DNA from: Gambelia wislizenii
Lineage: Eukaryota; Chordata; Lepidosauria; Squamata; Crotaphytidae
Length of the DNA: 64,000 nt
Assembly: GCA_030847615.1 (NCBI GenBank)
Contig: JAUMIR010000001.1
Span: forward strand, 442,176,687 to 442,240,686
Direction of reading: 5' to 3'
How positions within the stretch are numbered: position 1 is the stretch's first letter; every line of letters begins with the position of its first letter. Position numbers and translations under genes: made by a program. Below are positions 22,596 to 32,120 of the stretch, one piece after another. A model generated the notes under the pieces. That model saw nothing but the letters and a program-made list of their open reading frames with translations, was not told the DNA's origin and ran no database searches.

Positions 22596-23242
22596 GGGGC
22601 TTGTCTATATGAGGCAATAAAATGTGGATTGATGCACATTTTGCACATATTGATGCAGTAATGCCAATTCACAGCAGCTTTCATTTATCCCCACATTTTT
22701 TTAGCAAAATCGCAGGCAAGTGAAACCATATACATTTGATGTTCATGCCTGCAAATCAAGATGGCGGGTGAGAGTGAATTACTCACATGTTTATTCCTAC
22801 CAGTTGCCGCCACTGAACAGTACTTTTTAAAAAAGCAAATCCAAGGTGCGGACGATCAATCTTCCATTTAAATAAATGCGGGGAGAGTGTTTCATCGCCT
22901 TGGTGCACAATCACTACAGTGAAAATCCAACATAGTGGTTCTGGGTGCTGCCTTGCTGGCAAGCTCTGCCCCCTGTGCACATCTGACCAATCAGTTTTCT
23001 ACTTCCGCTCCTATAGGGAAAGTGGAGCGAAGTGAATTGGTTGTCCCAATGAGCAGGAATGCACATTTGCTTCAGAGGTGTTTTTTTTTAAAGTCAGGGG
23101 AAGCCTCAAAGGCTTTTCCTGTGGAGTATTTGGAATTTTTTGCCCCATCTTTCCAAATACCACGAATCAGCGTGGGAGCTCATTGGGACAAAGGGTATTC
23201 TTGAATCCTATGAGGAGTATTTTCACTGTCTAGACAACCCCC
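22596..23242 (+). mobile_element. GGGG-TIR MITE family A, copy 3 (full length, 647 bp)
   Basis: Begins GGGGCTTGTCTATATGAGG and ends with the complement of GGGGGTTGTCTAGACAG, giving ~12-bp terminal inverted repeats. The left half shares AAAATGTGGATTG, TCATTTRTCCCC, CCTGCAAATCAAGATGGC and GTGAATTACTCA with copy 4 (27891-28497). The right half is shared with all copies. No transposase. Superfamily is uncertain; the copy 4 comparison suggests a 3-bp target duplication, which would fit PIF/Harbinger. Confidence 0.8.
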
Positions 23243-23539
23243 ATGTTCCAAGCAAACTGTTTATGCTAATCTAATATAGCTACCTGAGCACAAATAATGC
23301 CGGCATAAAGCATTATGTTTATCATGGAAATAAAGAGCCTAAGTCACATGCCAAAATGTTCATCACAGTTTGCACATCCCTTAATATTACAGTGATCATG
23401 TTTAGGGTAGCAAATATAAATTAATCTGAGCTTAAATCTTAATTATTACCATCTTCTGCCACTTTGAGTAACACTAACATATGCAAATCTTTGTAGACAT
23501 GGATGTCTTAATTATATATGTCCTATGCCTGTTAGTCAG

Positions 23540-24010
23540 TCGTAAGTTCTATTGATAACCGATTTGGGGAAATAAAGAGATCAGAAACAAGAAGAGACCA
23601 GACACAAGAGATGGGATTCAATAATTGGGCTTTATTTAACCCTGCCTATTAACCCGCTAAAGATCTTCAATGGGGGGAGGCAACCTAGTGTGGGAGCAGC
23701 TGGGGCAGTAGGTCTATCCCAGATCTTACTCCCCAGCTTCTCCAGGGTGAACACCTGAGCCCCAGAGAGGAACCCCTAGAGTTGGGGTTGCTCCCAGCCA
23801 GCCCACATCTGGAAGGCCAACCCAAAAGCCCCTTACCCAAACCAGGAGAGTTTAGGTGAGGATCTCTAGTTCAGGCCAGCCCCAAGGAGAGTCTCATTCA
23901 CACACACACCCAGTCACCTGACTTAAAGCGGCAGTTCCAGAGACCCCCCCCCTCACCAAAATTGGTGCCATAGGTGGACACTGAAATTACACCTCCCCCT
24001 TCATCTGGCC
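23540..24010 (-). mobile_element. Candidate solo LTR-like element
   Basis: A G+C-richer island in AT-rich surroundings. Read on the minus strand it has a polyadenylation-like AATAAAGCCC near 23634-23625, followed by a T/C-rich stretch that resembles an R-U5 region. No TG...CA termini, TATA box, primer site or target duplication could be fixed, and no coding domain is present. It could equally be an unrelated unique island. Confidence 0.22.
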
Positions 24011-24286
24011 ATGAAGAAAAGATGTGACAGGGGTGGCTTGCCATTTCCTTTGTTTGAAATATAGCCTACAGTGGTCCTATTTAAAGCAGTGGCCCCTGGA
24101 CCATTGCTGGTCCCTAACCCAGTGGCTGTTGGTCCCTGGCAAGTTTCCAGAAAAGAAAGAAACAATTGGAGTCAGTGGGCACAAACTTAATGCCAGTCCC
24201 TGGCACACTGAAAAAACAAAATAATTGCCATTCTCCCACATCAGATAGCCTGAGAAGCAGTGGCCAGTAGCATGTGGTGTTCATTA

Positions 24287-24368
24287 TCCACACACCCCAT
24301 CCAAGTAATAGTCAGGCCTGACCCTGCTTAGCTTCAAAGATCAGATGGGATTTCTTGCCTTCAGCTTG
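24287..24368 (-). mobile_element. 5S-rRNA-derived SINE head fragment
   Basis: The complement reads ATCTGATCTTTGAAGCTAAG, CAGGGTCAGGCCTGA and TACTTGGATGGG. These match the internal-promoter part (A box to C box) of 5S rRNA in order. The same head is in the fuller SINE at 62430. It is too diverged and truncated to be a functional 5S gene. Confidence 0.75.
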
Positions 24369-24714
24369 TTCACACACTTAGGTAAGGTATATCTTAAGAA
24401 TACTGCCACATAAGCTTAGTAATTGATGTATCAGACATGGATTCCTAGCCTCTGAATTAGTCGAACACATGTTTCAAAGTGTGATGATGGACTGTAGCAG
24501 ATTTTACAGGTTTATTTTGATTGTTGTTATTAGCATGGCAGCTTGAACAGATATGAAAAGTATTGCAGGTTTCTCCAGGGATTGTTTGAATTGGGAGGTC
24601 GGAGGAAGAATATGATGTGCCAACATAACTGAAAGCTTCCACTCTCTTGAAATACCAGTAGTAAAGAAGTTTCACATCTGAATGGGAAAGGGAATGATAG
24701 AAACCTTCAGCCCT

Positions 24715-24800
24715 TGAGATGTTTTGACTTCAGCCCCCAGCTAGCATGGGCAATGGTAAAGGATTATGGAAGATGTCCAAAATCATCTGGAGGGCCACAG
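24715..24800. mobile_element. hAT-like palindromic MITE relic
   Basis: GAGATGTTTTGACTTCAGCC and CCAAAATCATCTGGAGGGCC are opposed ends of a common squamate palindrome (consensus-like GATGTTTTGGACT ... AGTCCAAAACATC). Similar relics are at 27555 and 51845. Confidence 0.5.
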
Positions 24801-25433
24801 ATCATCTCTGATCTATGTACATTAACCAATACATTTTATTTTAATTAATTCCAGAAGTTTTATACTATTACAAAAACTTTAAAAACACTCACAAGAAGAA
24901 ACATGATAAGAAAGGTATGGTAACTATAACTATAAAATATTCCAGAGTTAGCCACATTAGTTAGATTACTTAGCATTTAGTACATAAATCTTTTTATAGT
25001 ATGCTGTGTGAAACAGGTGGATGGTTCTGGCCATCGTTAAAATGAGAATAATTAATAAATGGATCTTATATTGTACAGAATGAGTTATGTGGGTTGGGCC
25101 TTACTTTTTCATGCATGTACATGCTCAGCTTTTCCAGAAGGGCCATGACCAGACACAGTTTAATAAACCAGAATTAGTCAAGGTAAAATACTAGTGTTCT
25201 ATGTGACTCGCAAGTAGCAGATTCTTTAGAAAATCTATAGCCTAAATGTGCAAGTGTTGTAGCTTGTGTTTGCTTAATTGATCCATTGTGCATTTTCTTG
25301 TTTACATCTTGAATCATAACAAAGTATATGAGATGGTTGATGTTTCTGGCCAGTCTTACCATTTCAAAGCAAAGGTCCAGGTTTAGCAAAACTTAACAAA
25401 ATTTCATATTTTGCAGTCATTTAAAGAGAGAGA

Positions 25434-26425
25434 GGGGTCATTTACACGGGCAAATACTCCTCTAAATATACTGCTAAGATAGCTCATAGTTCCCACGGAT
25501 CGCAACACAGCATCGCCTCATTCAGAAGGGGGAAAGGTAAAACACCCAAATATAGCGTGCCAGGGGATGTCTCTACTTTTGCCGGTATATTTGCAATGTA
25601 GTGCTTTATTGGCAGTGTAAACTACCATTCCACTAAGGGTTACAGCAGAGCTGCATTGTGATTGGTTGATGATGCAGGGGTGGGCTTAAAAGAGGGGCAG
25701 GGAGGGAGGGAAATGCAGTAGTGATTAGAGGAAACTTTGAAAAATCCTCTCTGCTATTTTGCAAGCCAGTTTGCAAACAAAAAGGATTCCCAACAATTTT
25801 CATTCAGGGAGCATTCCTTCTCATCCTCTCTGCTGTTTTGAAAGTATGTAAAAGCTCAGTTCGTCAGCTGTGATCCTGTGCATGGGGGAGGGAGAGAAAC
25901 CATTTCACGAAGGGCTGTAGCAGAGCTGAACTGCTATTTTCCCTCCCCCCCCCTCTCTCTCGGCTTTCCTCTATTTGGCAGAAAATTCTGTTTTAAGCAA
26001 GGAGGAAAACCTTCCGTTTGAATGGTGGAAAGGGAGTGGGGGGAGGGGGACTGCCTCTAAGCTGTTATTTTCCCTCTCTATCTCTCTCTCTCTCTCTGGC
26101 TTTCCTCTATTTGGCAGAAAATGCTGTTTTAAGCAAGGAGGAAAACCTTCCGTTTGATTTGTGGGAAGGGAGTGGGGGGGACTGCCTCTAAAAGCTGTTA
26201 AGCACGGAGTTCGGGCCAGGGCAGACATTCCTATGGCATTCCTTTCCCTCTCCAATGCTTGGCCATGCCCCCAGCACTTTTGGCTGTGTGAACCTCAAAG
26301 CGGAAAAAATCAAAGAGCCACAAAATATAGCTGTGTAAACATATACCGTGTAAACTACCCACCACTGATGCGGGAAAGCGCTAAAGCGCAACTTACCGCA
26401 ATAAAACCTGCCGTGTAAACTAGCC
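25434..26425 (+). mobile_element. Transposon family B, copy 1 (left member of an inverted pair)
   Basis: Left terminus GGGGTCATTTACACGGGC; right terminus is the complement of GGGCTAGTTTACACGGCAGG. It has TIR-like ends, is 992 bp long, and codes for no transposase. The first ~345 bp are ~90% identical to the reverse complement of the end of copy 2 (27130-27473). The interior holds a tandem duplication (25931-26200). Flanking AGA occurs on both sides and could be a 3-bp target duplication, but the left flank is a GA run, so this is weak. Confidence 0.72.
25931..26200 (+). repeat. Tandem duplication inside transposon B copy 1
   Basis: Two units of about 130-136 bp. Each runs CTG(C/T)TATTTTCCCTC, a CT-rich run, GGCTTTCCTCTATTTGGCAG, AAGCAAGGAGGAAAACCTTC, then a G-rich stretch and GACTGCCTCTAA. 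The offset between equivalent GGCTTTCC motifs is 136 bp. Confidence 0.9.
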
Positions 26426-26600
26426 CAGAAAGTTCTGACCAGGTCCTGCCTATGCTCCTAAATGTATCTACAGATTCTTTTTTGTACTGGCGGTTTTTAC
26501 GTGGTTCTTCCTTGCAGGCAGAGGCCTCAGGAAGAACCAGGAAAGAAACCACAAGAGTTTAAGCAGGAAGAAAGAACTGTGGACAGCTCCAATTGAAACT

Positions 26601-27473
26601 GGGGGCTGGTTTACACAGCAGATTTATTGCGGCAACTTGCACTTTAATTCTTTTCCGCATCTGTGCCAGTCAGGGTTTTTTTCTAATTATGCCGCTTTTT
26701 CATTCAGACTTGGAAAAGTGGGGGGGGGTGGCCTCCCAAGCAGACAAAGGCTGTATGGGGAAGGGCATAGACCCTCCTTTGAAGCCTTGCATTTCTGAGC
26801 TAAAGATTCTCAGACTGCCAAAATAGCAGGGGGCAAGATCAAAGAAGTGGCTCTGTCTCTTTTCTAAATCTGCTTGTAAATGAACTCACTCCCTGAAGCA
26901 GAGGGACAGTAATCTCTCTGCTGAAAGGCATTGCTGCCATGCCGTGGATCCTAAGGTGAACCTATCACAAGTTTTTCCAGCACAATTTGTTTAGTCAGGG
27001 TTCACAGACTTGCAAAATAGCAGAGGATTTTTGCCTCTCCCTCCCTCAGTCCCCCCTCCCCCCTCTCTCTCTCTCCCTTCCACAAGCAGAGCTGACAGAT
27101 GGGAACTTTATGACTGAAAGGTCTTGAGAATCCTTTTTCTTGGCAGACCTTCTGCAAAATAGCAGAGAGGATTTTTCAAAGTTTCCTGATGCTACTGAAC
27201 GCAGTCCCTCTCTTTTAAGCCCGCCCCTTACATCATAGTAACCAATCACAGTAAAGATCTGCAGAAGCCCTTAATGGAATGGTAGTTTACACTGCCAATA
27301 AAGCGCTACATTGCAAATATTCCGGCAAAAGTAGAGACATCCCCTGGCACGCTATATTTGGGTGTTTTACCTTCCCCCCTTCTGAATGAGGCGATGCTGT
27401 GCTGTGATCCGTGGGAACTATCAGCTATCTTAGCGGTATATTTAAAGGAGTATTTGCCCGTGTAAATGACCCC
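26601..27473 (-). mobile_element. Transposon family B, copy 2 (right member, reversed)
   Basis: Left end on the + strand GGGGCTGGTTTACACAGC (26602), right end the complement of GGGGTCATTTACACGGGC (27473). About 870 bp. Long homology to copy 1 exists at both ends (26602-26660 with 26360-26425; 27130-27473 with 25434-25780). The interior is more diverged and contains a short stretch resembling the Sauria SINE body (26935-27000: CCTAAGGTGAACCTATCAC). A 175-bp spacer (26426-26600) separates the copies. Confidence 0.7.
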
Positions 27474-27554
27474 TTGGGAGAAATGCTGGTTAGATGCAAG
27501 CACCCAACAAAGATATGGAACCAACTGAGGATTTAACTACATAGATCATGGTTC

Positions 27555-27665
27555 AGGAACATGTGCCCCTCCACAGGGTGTTGAACTGCAACTTCCAGCT
27601 GCCCTAGCCAGCACAGCCATGGGTGAGGGGAGTTGTACTCCAACAATATTTAGAAGGCCAGATAG
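27555..27665. mobile_element. hAT-like palindromic MITE relic
   Basis: Paired motifs GTTGAACTGCAACTTCCAGC and GAGTTGTACTCCAACAATAT in opposite orientation around AGCCATGGGTGA. Confidence 0.5.
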
Positions 27666-27704
27666 TTCCTGTCTCTAATTTAGGCCATAGCATGCCTGCC
27701 AGTA

Positions 27705-28640
27705 TTTCTCAATTGAAAAGTGGGACATGTGTGACCAAGCGTGGTCAAGGTGGCAAACATTATTAATAAAACACACAAGCTAGGAGAGGATGCAACTTAT
27801 TGTGTTTGCATGAGTCTGCAGAGAAGGGCAAGATTCCTCCTCTGCCTACCTACTAAGTTAATTGAATGCAAACTACTTTTGAAATTTGAACTAGACAAGG
27901 CAATATAATGTGGATTGTTAATGCATTAATGCAAAATCGCAGCAGCGTTCATTTGTCCCCAGAATTTTTTCGGCGAGGTCGCTGGTACACAAAGTTATCC
28001 GTGTTTGAAGTTCACACAGAGGCATACCTGCCAATCAAGATGGTAGCTGCAGGTGAATTACTCATGTTATTATTCTCCACAAGTTGTTGCTGCTGCACAG
28101 GTTATTTTAAATTTTAAATCTAAAGTGCAGAAGTGTGACCTTCCACTTAAAAAACTGTTTGGTCACCTTACCGCTGCAAAAATGTACACAATTGCTACCG
28201 CGAAGCTAAAAAAATGGTGGTTCCAGCCACTTTGTCACTGGCAAGCCCACCCCCCCCCATGCAATGTCTGACCAATCAGCTTTCGACTGCCAACCAGTTG
28301 TCCAAATGGGCAGTAATGCGCACTTCCGTGCATTTTTTAAAAAAAGTCAGATAAGGCCATGAAAGCTTTTCTTGTGCAGTTTTGGCCCCTTTCCTTCCAA
28401 AAATGGTGAATCACTGTGGGATCTCCTTGGGACAAAAGGTATTCTCCTCTAGTTCTATGAGGAGCTTTTTCACCATCTAGACAACCTCTCTGTTTGCAGC
28501 AATTTGAAGTAAGCTGAGGACAAAGAGGAAAAGTGGAAGGACAAGAGAGAAACTGTGACATTTTAAAAGCCGCTTAAAAGGTGGGACAACAGAGGATTAA
28601 TTGAGAGTCTCCCTGCCAGGTAGGTTCAGTTAGAGGATAT
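27705..28640 (+). repeat. Dispersed repeat R1, copy split by a MITE
   Basis: Segments 27705-27890 and 28498-28640 are collinear with the unbroken copy at 2625-3012. The left segment ends ...GAAATTTGAACT. The right begins ...GTTTGCAGCAATTTGAAGTA, equivalent to TTGAACTCAGTTTACAGCAA in the unbroken copy. This dates the MITE insertion as later than R1. Confidence 0.75.
27891..28497 (+). mobile_element. GGGG-TIR MITE family A, copy 4 (inserted in R1)
   Basis: Collinear with copy 3 over its whole length: AATATAATGTGGATTG, TCATTTGTCCCC, CCTGCCAATCAAGATGG, GTGAATTACTCATG, the right-half GGGCAGTAATGCGCAC, and the end ACCATCTAGACAACC. The left terminus is eroded (AGACAAGGC). Comparison with 2840-2870 suggests an ACT/TCT target duplication. 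Confidence 0.8.
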
Positions 28641-29025
28641 GCTGTAAGAAGGCCAAAGTTTCTAGCTTTCCTGCTTCCTTTGATGGGAAGCCCTTGTGAT
28701 TTGGTTTTTCACGTTTCCTTCTGAAATATGAAAACCGTTAGCAATTATTAAAGGCATGCCTTTTCCTAATGTGTTATATTCCCAAAAGGCAGTTACTTTT
28801 CCTATGTTTCTTCCAATATATAATAACCAATAGTTATGCCTCTTTTTACTTTAAACTTATAGATCATTTCTCCCAGACATTGCAAAATTCTTTTCATTTT
28901 ACTTTACAACTTAAACTGAAACAAAGTCAATATTGGCTAAACCATTAAGTCAGATGCAAAGGAGAAGGGAAAATCATTATTAGGGCCACAATCCAGATAC
29001 CATACCTTAGAGGTACTTACACCTA

Positions 29026-29352
29026 GGATTTTTTCAGATGTCAATTTACCGCGGAAGAAGGCTCGTAACACTCGTGAGGCTGCTGCGCGGCAGGGGGCCC
29101 ATTTCGTATGATGCCGTCCCCCCTGCTGAAATCAACTGTTTCAGTTCTGGGAGAGATCGGAGGCACCCGTGCCATATTTGGCCATTTTTTATTCATGGGC
29201 AACTTCTGTGAGTAAAAAATGGCCAAATATGACACAGCTGCCTCCAATCTCTCGCGGCAGGGGGACGGTGTCGTATGAAATGGGGCCCCTGCCGCACAGC
29301 AGCCCCGCAAGTGTTACGAGCCTTCTTCCACAGTAAATGTCTGAAAAAGTCC
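29026..29352. mobile_element. Foldback MITE family C, old copy
   Basis: A 327-bp imperfect palindrome beginning GGATTTTTTCAGATGTCA and ending with the complement of GGACTTTTTCAGACATTTAC. Arms share GAAGAAGGCTCGTAACACT, GCTGCTG(C/T)GCGGCAGGGG and CATATTTGGCCATTTTTTA. The loop is CATGGGCAACTTCTGTG. CTA flanks both ends, giving a likely 3-bp target duplication. The left arm has ~25 bp with no counterpart (about 29123-29150). It is G+C-rich, with a loop and arm motif shared with 59081-59411. Confidence 0.85.
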
Positions 29353-29851
29353 CTACAGTACTATAATTTCCCCCCAAATCCATATATCTCAAGAGTTTGT
29401 TTTCAACATTTGTAACCCCCTTTAAGTATGAAAATATATTCAAGGCAAGGCAACTATTAACTACTACAACTAAGAGAAGCAGAATTAAAACTAAATCTTA
29501 GAAAGCAGCAGCAAAATCCAGAGCTCAAGGAAGTTATTTGCTGGACTGCAGCTTGGCTACTGAAGAATTCTCAGTGTTGCAGTCAGAATTTATGGAAACT
29601 TTGGTAAAACACTCTTGGTGATACAACTGATAATAGTTCCCTGCTAGAAGGCAGGCAATGAGAAATCCAGCAAATGTCCTTAGACAAGTCCACAGAGATT
29701 TTGGATCACAGATTGATGGAAGAGTGCATACTTGGCATGCAGATAGTCCCATACATTTAAAAAAGAATCATGTTCAGGAAATGAGAAAAGTCCGCCTCAG
29801 ACCCTGGAGATCTGTCAAATAACCTGATAAGGCAGATTCTTGTGACCAGGG

Positions 29852-30070
29852 GTCAAATCCACACTACATAAATAATCCAGTTTGAAAGTGGATTATTTGC
29901 TGTGGCTTCTTCCTATGGAATCCTGGGATTTTTATGTTTGTGAGGCACTAGCATTCTTTGACAGAGAAAGCTAAAGGCCTTGTAAAACTACAAATCCTAG
30001 GATTCCATAGGAAGGAGCCATGGCAAATAATTCACTTTCAAACTGGATTATTTGTGTAGTAAGGATTTGG
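29852..30070. mobile_element. hAT-like palindromic MITE with target duplication
   Basis: Arms: (T/C)CAAATCC(A/T)(C/T)ACTAC followed by AATAATCCAGTTTGAAAGTG, and CCTATGGAATCCT(G/A)GGATTT. The middle carries GAGGCACTAGCATTCTTTGA. CCAGGG occurs immediately outside both ends (29846-29851 and 30071-30076), consistent with a direct target duplication of six or more bases. Confidence 0.85.
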
Positions 30071-30226
30071 CCAGGGTCAGGCAGTTTCATATGGTTGGAG
30101 CCAGTCATGCCCCTCACATCCTGAAGTGCCCCCCCCACCTACTGTTAAGATCAAAGGCAAGATGCTCTACAGGATTTAGGATAAAAATTAAAATAAGTCA
30201 GTTTAAATGATGACACCAAAGTAATA

Positions 30227-30456
30227 CAGTTGTCCCTTCATATTCGCTGGGGTTTGGTTCTAGGACCCCCCGTGGATACCAAAATCCGGGAATACTCAAG
30301 TCCCATTATATGCAATGGCATAGCAAAATGGTGTCCCTTATATAAGATGGCAAAATCAAGGTTTGCTTTTTGGATTTTTATTTTTTTAAGAATATTTTCA
30401 AGCCGTGAATACTTAAATCCGTGGATACCGAATCTCAAGATATGGAGGGACAACTG
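30227..30456 (+). mobile_element. Tigger/pogo-like MITE, copy 3
   Basis: The best preserved copy: CAGTTGTCCCTTCATATTCG at the left and GGAGGGACAACTG at the right. Interior GATACCAAAATCCGGGAATA and TACTTAAATCCGTGGATACC. A TA precedes it on the left. It is non-coding. Confidence 0.9.
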
Positions 30457-31964
30457 CATTTACCGGTATATATATTTAAAAAAAAACTGAAATGGGTTTA
30501 CATACTAAAACTTAAAATAATATCACTCCAGGGCCCTTCTTAATCCTGGGCCCCCAGGATAGAGCCCTACTTGTGGGGGCCCTGGAGCTAGTTTTTAATG
30601 AACTTTGGTCTCAGGCTGTTTAAGTCAAAACACAAAGTCTGAATTGCTCCAGAAAGATGATGTGCAGCTAGTGCAAATGATGGAGTATTACATGTTGTGA
30701 TCTGCCCTTACCAGTTAATATCCAGGAAGACTGCACTCTATACCAATAGAATGATGCAAACAAGCCAGGGTGGCTTGGGATGGTGGGGAATGTAATACAA
30801 CACCTCTGAAGGATACATGGTTGGGAGAGTTTGATAATTTAACTATACATGGGTAAGGAATCAATGAACACTGGGGAAGAGGGCTTGAGGTTGGCTAAAG
30901 ACGAAAAGAGTCAGTTGTCCCACTGGATTGAAGGAATATCTGTCCAGTCCTCTGGGTTGTGGCCTCTGTGCAATACTGTTTTTCAAGAAAGAAAGAAATC
31001 TGTTTTCCAACTAAAATAATTAGTTAAAATATGCATATTACATGACTAATTCACATTTGGCTACATTTAAAAAGAAAGTCAGAAAAAGAACTATTTGCTT
31101 GAGGTTTTCCTAGACAATACTTTAAGCTCCAAGTTATTTTGAGGTGTTGAAAGGTAAAACATTTGACATTTTCTTGTTAAGCTCTCCTTTTAAAAAGAGA
31201 GGGCGGGAAAGAGGCATAGCGACAGTCGAGTGAAGGGTGTTTGTGGTTGTCCGTGACAGCGGTGCTGGTTTTTAAAACACCTGTGTTTACTTTCCAGCTT
31301 TTCTCAATCTGCTGGAAGTGGCTAAAGAATGACACAGACAGATCTGCATGGTGGCCGTGTTGCCTCTGCAATCCATGAGACATAGAAAGAGAAACCAGGC
31401 CTTTCATGCAGCTAATCATTAACAGTACTTGTGACTCTACTTCAAAATATTTTGATCTTTCATTTGCTGCACATCTTTATTCCAATACGCTCCACTCCAA
31501 TATAAAACACCATAGCAGTTTTCCTGAAAATGAAGATTATAGTTAAAAATTTTGTAAGACATATTAACAAAACAGACATTTTAAAACATCTGTTTTATCT
31601 TCCTTTATGCATTTACACATTTTTTTTTCTTTCCATTGGACTTTGGTTAAATAATTGCCCCAAGCCCCTACATATTTCATGTATCCAACTCTGAGAAGTA
31701 TGACTTGGGGAAAAAACAAATAGTCACAGTTTCTTGCACCTGTTTTATTATTTATAAAATAGGTCAAAGGACAATTAGTACTTCTTTGAGTTTATTTTTT
31801 ATAAAACACTATTAGAACTACATTCAGTGAATGTATTAAAAGGGACATAAATGTGCTCTTTAATTAAAGCAAATCACAAAAAATGTTTTTTGTAAGTCTC
31901 AGAATTTGGCTAGTTGGGTTTAAGTTGGGTTAATAACCTGGCATTCATATGCTACTTTATTAAA
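30457..31964. other. Unique DNA, with a CpG-containing patch at 31190-31500
   Basis: No gene recognised. 31195-31400 has several CpG dinucleotides and is more G+C-rich than its surroundings, without an open frame that looks coding. It might be a conserved non-coding element. Confidence 0.35.
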
Positions 31965-32120
31965 CTAATCTACCTATTTATATCCTGCCTTTTCTCCAGC
32001 CCTGGGACTCAAGATGGGTTACAAAAATTTCAAAAGATGCAGCTAAAAGACAAATCATGCAGAAGTTAAAATATAATTAAACCATTAATAGAATTAAAAT
32101 CAATTAAAATCATGTCCATT
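31965..32120 (-). mobile_element. L2-like LINE 3' tail
   Basis: TATTTATATCCTGCCTTTTC, then CCTGGGACTCAAGATGGG and TTACAAAA, then an A/T-rich stretch with TTAAAAT runs. This is the complement of the common squamate L2-like 3' end, also at 63520-63700. Confidence 0.6.

Noticed and set aside
24287..24368. Possible genuine 5S rRNA gene
   Set aside because: Only a diverged internal segment is present, with no 5S ends and no T-run terminator. A SINE head fragment explains it better.
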